From Paracoccaceae bacterium (GTDB taxonomy: Bacteria > Pseudomonadota > Alphaproteobacteria > Rhodobacterales > Rhodobacteraceae), in contig REER01000074.1 of NCBI GenBank assembly GCA_007694945.1, positions 1 through 37,964 of the forward strand: 37,964 nt of DNA. Direction: 5' to 3'. The translations under genes and the position numbers were made by a program. The notes beneath the pieces were generated by a model. It did not search any database. It was not told the origin of the DNA and saw nothing but the letters and a program-made list of their open reading frames with translations. Positions within the stretch are counted from its first letter, which is position 1; every line of letters begins with the position of its first letter. Positions 32,648-37,964 of this stretch are shown one piece after another.

Positions 32648-32666
32648 CTATTCGGCTATGAAATAG
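32648..32666. promoter_or_regulatory. candidate operator in the putR-putA gap
   Basis: CTATT and AATAG form an inverted repeat with a 9-nt spacer in the AT-richer part of the divergent region, a plausible Lrp-type site. A TGAAT/ATTCA pair flanks it slightly off centre. The assignment is weak. Confidence 0.3.
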
Positions 32667-32732
32667 CATTCACTCAGACACACTCACCAAAGCCTTTCTG
32701 ATAATCTTGCGGAACGGAATAAGGAGGTCCGC

Positions 32733-35700
32733 ATGTCTGCTGTCAACCCGACATCGCTCGAGAGCCTGTTCACCACCGAGGCCAAATTCGCCGATGAGGC
32801 CGACCTGCTTGAGCGGCTGGTCGCGCAAACCGGTCTGGCTCCCGCGACCCGCGCCGCGATGAGTGAGCGCGCCGCCGATCTGGTTCGCCGCATTCGCGCT
32901 GACTCGCAGCCCAGCCTGATGGAGCATTTCCTTGCAGAATACGGGCTTTCCACGCGCGAGGGGATCGCGCTGATGTGCCTGGCCGAGGCCATGCTGCGCG
33001 TGCCTGACCGCATGACCATAGACGCGCTGATTGAGGACAAGATCGCGCCCTCGGACTGGGGGCGGCATCTGGGCGCGGCCTCGTCCTCTTTGGTCAATGC
33101 CTCGACCTGGGCCTTGATGTTGACCGGCAAGGTGCTGGAGGAAGACCATGTCGGGGTCGCGGGCACACTGCGCCGCGCAGTCAAGCGACTGGGTGAGCCA
33201 GTGATCCGCACGGCAGTCGGTCGCGCCATGCGCGAGATGGGACGCCAGTTCGTACTGGGGCAGACCATCGAGGCAGCACTGTCGAATGCGCGCACACTGG
33301 AAGCGCAGGGTTACACTTACAGCTATGACATGCTGGGCGAAGCGGCGATGACCTCTGCCGACGCCGAGCGCTATCGGCAGGCCTATGCACAGGCTATCGA
33401 TGCAATTGCGGGCTCTTGCAAAGCGGCGAGCGTGGCCGAGAATCCCGGAATTTCGATCAAGCTCTCGGCGCTGCACCCACGGTACGAGGTGGCGCAGGAA
33501 GATCGCATCATGGCCGACCTTGTGCCGGTGGTGCAGACGCTCGCGCGGCAGGCCGCGCGCGCTGGAATGGGGCTGAATATCGACGCAGAGGAACAGGATC
33601 GTCTGGTGCTGTCGCTGCAGGTGATTGAGGCGGTGCTGGCCGATCCGGCGCTGGAAGGCTGGGACGGGTTCGGCGTTGTGGTGCAGGCCTATGGCAAGCG
33701 CGCGGGGCAGGTGATCGACTGGCTGCACGAACTGGCCACGCGGCTGGATCGGCGGATCATGGTGCGACTGGTCAAAGGTGCCTATTGGGACACCGAGATG
33801 AAGCACGCGCAGGTCGAGGGCTACCCTGATTTCCCGCTCCTCACCTCCAAACAGGCCACTGATGTGAGCTTCATCGCCCATGCCAGCAAACTGATCGGCT
33901 ATTCCGACCGAATCTATCCGCAATTTGCCACGCATAACGCGCATACTGTGGCGGCCATCCTCGAGATGGCGGGCGATGCGCAGTTTGAGTTCCAGCGTCT
34001 GCATGGCATGGGCGAGCGGTTGCATGATATCGTACTGCGCGAAACGCGCGGGCGCTGCCGGATTTATGCGCCTGTAGGCGCACATCGCGACCTGCTGGCC
34101 TATCTGGTGCGGCGGCTCCTGGAGAATGGTGCGAATAGCAGTTTCGTCCATCAGATCGTGGATGAGGCGGTGACCCCGGAAGAGATTGCCCGCGATCCAT
34201 TTGAAAACCTCTCGGAGGCCCGCGCTCCGCGCGGGCTTGTCGCGCCAGAGGCAATCTTCGGTGAGGGCAGACGCAATGCAAAGGGTTTCGACCTGACGGA
34301 TGCCGAGAGCCTCGCCCGCATTCGGGTCGAGCGCGAGGTTGCGCTCTCCGATGTCGAGCCTTTGACTGTCACGCCCCCAACTGGCAGCCAGCAGGACGTG
34401 ATCAACCCGACCACGGGGCAGAGTATCGCGCAGGTGCTGATGGCCGATGCGCAGACGGCACATCGCGCCGTTGCCGATGCGCTGATCTGGGACGCTCCGC
34501 CCCGCGAGCGGGCAGAGGTCCTGCGCCGCGCGGCCGATCTATACGAGGCCCATAGCGGGCCGATCTTCGGTATACTCGCGCGCGAGGGCGGCAAGGCCCT
34601 GCCCGATTCGGTGGCGGAATTGCGCGAGGCGGTGGACTTCCTTCGCTACTACGCGTTGCAGGGCGAGGACAGCGAACGCGACCCGCGCGGTATCATCGCC
34701 GCGATCAGCCCGTGGAACTTTCCACTGGCGATTTTCACCGGCCAGATCACTGCAGCGCTGATGGCCGGAAACGCCGTCATCGCGAAGCCGGCAGAGGCAA
34801 CTTCGCTGATCGCGGCGTATGCCACGCGCCTGCTGCACGAGGCGGGGGTGCCGAAAACGGCGCTGCAACTGCTGACCGGCGAGGGCGGGGTGGTCGGCGC
34901 GGCGCTTTCCTCGGACAGTGAGATGGCGGGTGTGGTCTTCACGGGCTCGACCGCGACCGCGCAGCGCATCGCGCGCAGCATGGCAGACCATCTGCGTCCG
35001 GGTGCGCCGCTGATTGCCGAAACCGGCGGGCTGAATGCGATGATCGTCGATTCCACCGCCCTGCCGGAACAGGCAGTGCGAGATATAATCAACTCCGCGT
35101 TTCGTTCGGCGGGGCAACGCTGCTCGGCGCTGCGGTGTCTCTACATTCAGGAAGACGTGGCGGAATCCTTCATCGAGATGATCAAAGGCGCGATGGATGC
35201 GCTGCGACTCGGCGACCCGCGCGAGCTGTCAACCGATGTCGGCCCTGTGATCGATCCGCGTGCGCAGAAAGACATCCTCGACTATATCTCCGCGCATCGC
35301 GATCGGATCCTGCATCAGGTGGATGCACCGGAAGAAGGGTATTTCGTGCCGCCGACAATGCTGCGTGTCTGCGGTATTGCCGATCTGGAGCGCGAGGTCT
35401 TCGGGCCTGTGCTGCATGTCGCGACCTACCGGGCCGAGCAGATGGACCAGGTCATTGCCGATATCAACGCGCGCGGATACGGGCTGACCTTCGGGCTGCA
35501 CACACGGATCGACTCGCGCGTGCAGGAGGTGGCCGAGGCGGTGCATGTCGGCAATATCTACGTCAATCGCAACCAGATCGGTGCCGTGGTGGGTAGCCAG
35601 CCTTTTGGTGGCGAGGGGCTGTCGGGCACTGGCCCAAAGGCGGGTGGGCCGCATTATCTGCCGCGTTTTTTCGCGCCGAAATCGCCGGATGCCGAGGCCA

Positions 35701-36152
35701 GAGAATGGCAGGGTGCTGCCGAAGGCGCGCGGCTTCGACGCGCGTTCGGCGACCCGCAAGCTGCGAAACTCTCGGAGACGATCATGCCCGGCCCAACAGG
35801 TGAGCTGAACCGCCTCGCGCTCTATCGCAGACCACCGGTCCTCTGCCTGGGACCGGGTGCCGAGGCGGCGAAAGCGCAGGTGGCGGCGGTCGTGGCTCTC
35901 GGTGGGCACGCAATCCCGGTCGACGGTACGCTTGCTTCCGAGGCTCTGACAGGGCTGGAGGGCCTGTCAGCCGCACTCTGGTGGGGTGATGCGGAAACCG
36001 GGCGCGCTTATGCGCAGGCACTCGCCGCACGCGACGGCGCCATCATCCCGCTGCTGACATCACGGCCCGACATCGCTCATCTTGTGCATGAACGCCATCT
36101 CTGTGTCGATACCACGGCAGCCGGAGGAAACGCAGCATTGCTTGCAGGCTGA
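32733..36152 (+). CDS. putA: bifunctional proline dehydrogenase / delta-1-pyrroline-5-carboxylate dehydrogenase PutA
   Basis: Oxidises proline to glutamate in two steps with FAD and NAD+. The 1139-aa protein has a helical N-terminal region, the proline dehydrogenase barrel (about residues 200-470, with VRLVKGAYWDTEMK, YPQFATHNAHT and YAPVGAHRDLLAYLVRRLLENG), then an aldehyde dehydrogenase domain with ISPWNFPLAIFTGQ, FTGSTATA, catalytic glutamate in LIAETGGLNA and catalytic Cys797 in GQRCSALR. There is no N-terminal ribbon-helix-helix domain, so it is not itself a repressor; control is expected from the divergent Lrp-type gene. AAGGAGG lies 5 nt before the ATG. The C-terminal 100 or so residues are more variable. 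Confidence 0.97.
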   Translation: MSAVNPTSLESLFTTEAKFADEADLLERLVAQTGLAPATRAAMSERAADLVRRIRADSQPSLMEHFLAEYGLSTREGIALMCLAEAMLRVPDRMTIDALIEDKIAPSDWGRHLGAASSSLVNASTWALMLTGKVLEEDHVGVAGTLRRAVKRLGEPVIRTAVGRAMREMGRQFVLGQTIEAALSNARTLEAQGYTYSYDMLGEAAMTSADAERYRQAYAQAIDAIAGSCKAASVAENPGISIKLSALHPRYEVAQEDRIMADLVPVVQTLARQAARAGMGLNIDAEEQDRLVLSLQVIEAVLADPALEGWDGFGVVVQAYGKRAGQVIDWLHELATRLDRRIMVRLVKGAYWDTEMKHAQVEGYPDFPLLTSKQATDVSFIAHASKLIGYSDRIYPQFATHNAHTVAAILEMAGDAQFEFQRLHGMGERLHDIVLRETRGRCRIYAPVGAHRDLLAYLVRRLLENGANSSFVHQIVDEAVTPEEIARDPFENLSEARAPRGLVAPEAIFGEGRRNAKGFDLTDAESLARIRVEREVALSDVEPLTVTPPTGSQQDVINPTTGQSIAQVLMADAQTAHRAVADALIWDAPPRERAEVLRRAADLYEAHSGPIFGILAREGGKALPDSVAELREAVDFLRYYALQGEDSERDPRGIIAAISPWNFPLAIFTGQITAALMAGNAVIAKPAEATSLIAAYATRLLHEAGVPKTALQLLTGEGGVVGAALSSDSEMAGVVFTGSTATAQRIARSMADHLRPGAPLIAETGGLNAMIVDSTALPEQAVRDIINSAFRSAGQRCSALRCLYIQEDVAESFIEMIKGAMDALRLGDPRELSTDVGPVIDPRAQKDILDYISAHRDRILHQVDAPEEGYFVPPTMLRVCGIADLEREVFGPVLHVATYRAEQMDQVIADINARGYGLTFGLHTRIDSRVQEVAEAVHVGNIYVNRNQIGAVVGSQPFGGEGLSGTGPKAGGPHYLPRFFAPKSPDAEAREWQGAAEGARLRRAFGDPQAAKLSETIMPGPTGELNRLALYRRPPVLCLGPGAEAAKAQVAAVVALGGHAIPVDGTLASEALTGLEGLSAALWWGDAETGRAYAQALAARDGAIIPLLTSRPDIAHLVHERHLCVDTTAAGGNAALLAG

Positions 36153-36254
36153 CGGGCGACGGGGCCTTGCTTGGTGGATGCTTGAAACCCTGTAGGAAAA
36201 TGCGCAAGCTGGCGGCAAAGAAGCGAGACGCGGAACGCAGCAGGGGAGGGGCTG

Positions 36255-37742
36255 ATGGGCTACATTCTGGCACTTGACCAGGGCACGACGTCAAGCCGTG
36301 GGATCGTGTTTGACGCGGGTATGACGATCAGGTCCGTCGCGCAGGAAGAGTTCCCGCAACATTATCCCCAATCGGGCTGGGTCGAGCATGACCCAATGGA
36401 TCTATGGTCCACGACTGCCTCCACAGCCCGCGCCGCAATAGAGAAGGCGGGTCTCTCGGCACGCGAGATTGCGGCCATCGGCATTACCAACCAACGTGAG
36501 ACGACGCTGGTCTGGGATCGCAGGACCGGAAAGGCCATTCACCCCGCAATTGTCTGGCAGGACCGCAGGACGGCAGATTTCTGCGCCACGTTACGCGCGG
36601 ACGGGCAGGAGGCGATGATCACGGCCCGCACAGGGCTGTTGGCGGACCCCTATTTCTCATCCACCAAACTGAAATTCATTCTCGATACAGTGGATGGCGC
36701 GCGTGAGCGGGCGCGCAAAGGTGAGTTGGCCTTCGGCACGGTCGATACCTGGCTTATCTGGAATCTGACTGGCGGCAAGGTTTTTGCCACTGATGCCACC
36801 AATGCCGCGCGCACCATGCTCTACGACATCCACAAGGGCCGCTGGAGCCAGACCATATGCGATCTGTTCGACATTCCGCGCGAGATGCTGCCTGAAGTGC
36901 GCGATTGCGCCGCCGATTTCGGAACAACGCGTGCGGACCTCTTCGGTCACGAAATCCCCATTCTCGGGGTGGCGGGCGACCAGCAGGCCGCGACCATCGG
37001 GCAGGCCTGTTTCAGGCCCGGAATGCTGAAATCTACCTATGGCACAGGCTGTTTTGCAGTGCTGAACACGGGGGAGACGCCCGTTGCCTCAACGAACAAG
37101 CTGCTGACCACGATCGCCTATCAACTCGACGGTAAACCCACCTATGCGCTGGAAGGCTCGATCTTCATCGCGGGCGCCGTGGTGCAATGGCTGCGCGATG
37201 GGCTCAAGGTGATCCGCGCCGCTCCAGAAACGCAAGCGCTCGCAGAGCAGGCCGACTCTTCGCAGGACCTGATCCTCGTGCCGGCCTTCGTCGGCCTTGG
37301 TGCGCCCTATTGGAAGCCCCAAGCGCGCGGCGCAGTGTTTGGCCTGACGCGCAACTCCGGCCCGGCGGAGTTTGCCCGCGCGGCGCTGGAATCGGTGGGA
37401 TACCAGACTCGCGACCTGCTGGAAGCGATGCAGGCCGACTGGGCGCGGGAGGGTGCGCAGCCCAGTTTGCGTGTCGATGGGGGCATGGCCGCGAGTGATT
37501 ACGCGATGCAATTTCTCTCCGATATCATCGGGGCACCGGTAGACCGCCCCGAGGTTCTGGAGACCACAGCGCTTGGGGCCGCATGGCTGGCCGGTCAGCA
37601 CGCGGGGGTCTGGCCCGAAATGTCGGAATTCGCCAAGGTATGGGCTGTCGAGCGGCAATTCACCGCCAGCATGGATGCCGCTGCCCGCGACGCTCGCTAC
37701 GCGCGCTGGAAACGTTCAGTGAATGCGGTGCTGGAGGTTTGA
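36255..37742 (+). CDS. glpK: glycerol kinase GlpK
   Basis: Phosphorylates glycerol to glycerol-3-phosphate; a cytosolic FGGY-family kinase. The 495-aa length is standard. Visible are the N-terminal phosphate-binding loop [16 protein letters not shown], the catalytic-region segment [24 protein letters not shown] and the C-terminal signature [30 protein letters not shown] precedes the ATG. It is 102 nt after putA with no glp transporter or regulator beside it, so it may be expressed alone. It has no known link to photosynthesis and marks the flank. Confidence 0.97.
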   Translation: MGYILALDQGTTSSRGIVFDAGMTIRSVAQEEFPQHYPQSGWVEHDPMDLWSTTASTARAAIEKAGLSAREIAAIGITNQRETTLVWDRRTGKAIHPAIVWQDRRTADFCATLRADGQEAMITARTGLLADPYFSSTKLKFILDTVDGARERARKGELAFGTVDTWLIWNLTGGKVFATDATNAARTMLYDIHKGRWSQTICDLFDIPREMLPEVRDCAADFGTTRADLFGHEIPILGVAGDQQAATIGQACFRPGMLKSTYGTGCFAVLNTGETPVASTNKLLTTIAYQLDGKPTYALEGSIFIAGAVVQWLRDGLKVIRAAPETQALAEQADSSQDLILVPAFVGLGAPYWKPQARGAVFGLTRNSGPAEFARAALESVGYQTRDLLEAMQADWAREGAQPSLRVDGGMAASDYAMQFLSDIIGAPVDRPEVLETTALGAAWLAGQHAGVWPEMSEFAKVWAVERQFTASMDAAARDARYARWKRSVNAVLEV

Positions 37743-37861
37743 CGCACCTTAGGAATCCAAGCTAGTCCTAATATGGCATCGCCTCTGGAAATTCGGTATT
37801 TGGTTCGACCGCCCGCTCTGGAGGTGTAAGTAGCTGGTTCATCTGGATTCAACAAAGCAAA

Positions 37862-37893
37862 GCGCCGCCCTGCAGTTGCGGGGCGGCGCCTTT
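37862..37893. terminator. bidirectional intrinsic terminator between glpK and the convergent gene
   Basis: GCGCCGCCC (37862-37870) and GGGCGGCGC (37881-37889) form a 9-bp GC stem with a 10-nt loop, with A-runs on the left and CTTT on the right. It sits between the glpK stop and the stop of the leftward gene at the edge. The 119-nt stretch before it holds nothing I recognise. Confidence 0.8.
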
Positions 37894-37909
37894 CAACTAA
37901 GGCTTTCGC

Positions 37910-37964
37910 TCAGAAGAAGCCGAGCTTGTTGGGGTTGTAGCTGACCAGCATGTTCTTGGTTTGC
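37910..37964 (-). CDS. C-terminal end of an aldehyde dehydrogenase (partial)
   Basis: Reading leftward from the window edge, the last 17 codons give QTKNMLVSYNPNKLGFF and a TGA. This ending is characteristic of the acetaldehyde/aldehyde dehydrogenase group called ExaC, AcoD or similar, which typically ends in QTKN-(M/L)-LVSY-x-P-x-x-LGFF. The rest of the gene is outside the window, so family assignment rests on this short tail and context (a convergent gene after a shared terminator). Confidence 0.6.
   Translation of the reverse strand, partial: QTKNMLVSYNPNKLGFF

Noticed and set aside
32670-34463. A 597-codon open frame on the minus strand opposite putA
   Set aside because: It is antisense to the well-conserved proline dehydrogenase domain, resembles no family I know and reflects GC-rich codon bias.

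Overview
This window is most of a photosynthesis gene cluster (PGC) from a purple, aerobic-anoxygenic or facultatively phototrophic alphaproteobacterium, most likely a Rhodobacteraceae member. The evidence is GC-rich DNA, a Rhodobacter-like gene order, crtA (spheroidene-type carotenoids), the PpaA/AerR-PpsR regulatory pair, and dense ATGA stop/start coupling between genes. The assignment rests on recognised protein families and gene order; no database was searched.

Layout. (1) Positions 1-15361, leftward: bchF-bchN-bchB-bchH-(possible 33-codon ORF)-bchL-bchM-lhaA-puhA-puhB-puhC-bciE-acsF-puhE-hemA. HemA is cut by the window edge. These genes supply early tetrapyrrole synthesis, Mg insertion and methylation, the O2-dependent cyclase with its partner, the dark-operative protochlorophyllide reductase, the reaction-centre H subunit and assembly factors. 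(2) 15362-17970: a regulatory hub with two PpsR boxes, then ppaA/aerR and ppsR, rightward. (3) 18052-24403, rightward: bchE-bchJ-bchG-(PucC-like orf428 homologue)-bchP-idi, covering the O2-independent cyclase, bacteriochlorophyll synthase and phytyl-tail maturation. (4) 24408-27548, leftward: tspO and crtB-crtI (tspO is downstream of crtB). (5) 27681-32065, rightward: crtA-bchI-bchD-bchO. (6) 32159-37964: non-photosynthetic flank with a PutR-like Lrp regulator divergent from putA, then glpK, a bidirectional terminator and the last codons of an aldehyde dehydrogenase.

Regulation is unusually readable. Six perfect TGT-N12-ACA PpsR/CrtJ boxes sit upstream of bchF, ppaA, bchE (two in tandem), bchG and between crtI and crtA (two boxes there, so seven boxes in all). 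The bchF box overlaps a TTGACA -35 element. PpsR in this organism has only one cysteine, in its DNA-binding region, so the classical intramolecular disulfide switch cannot form.

The most striking structural point is an absence. In the classical Rhodobacter order, puf, bchZYXC and crtFEDC (often with dxs) lie between idi and tspO. Here idi and tspO converge with only 4 nt between their stops, while everything on both sides remains collinear. The missing block must be elsewhere in the genome if the organism is phototrophic. I found no wholly new multi-gene system. The less described items are intercistronic hairpins, a possible coupled small ORF between bchH and bchL, and a short repeated motif at two gene junctions.
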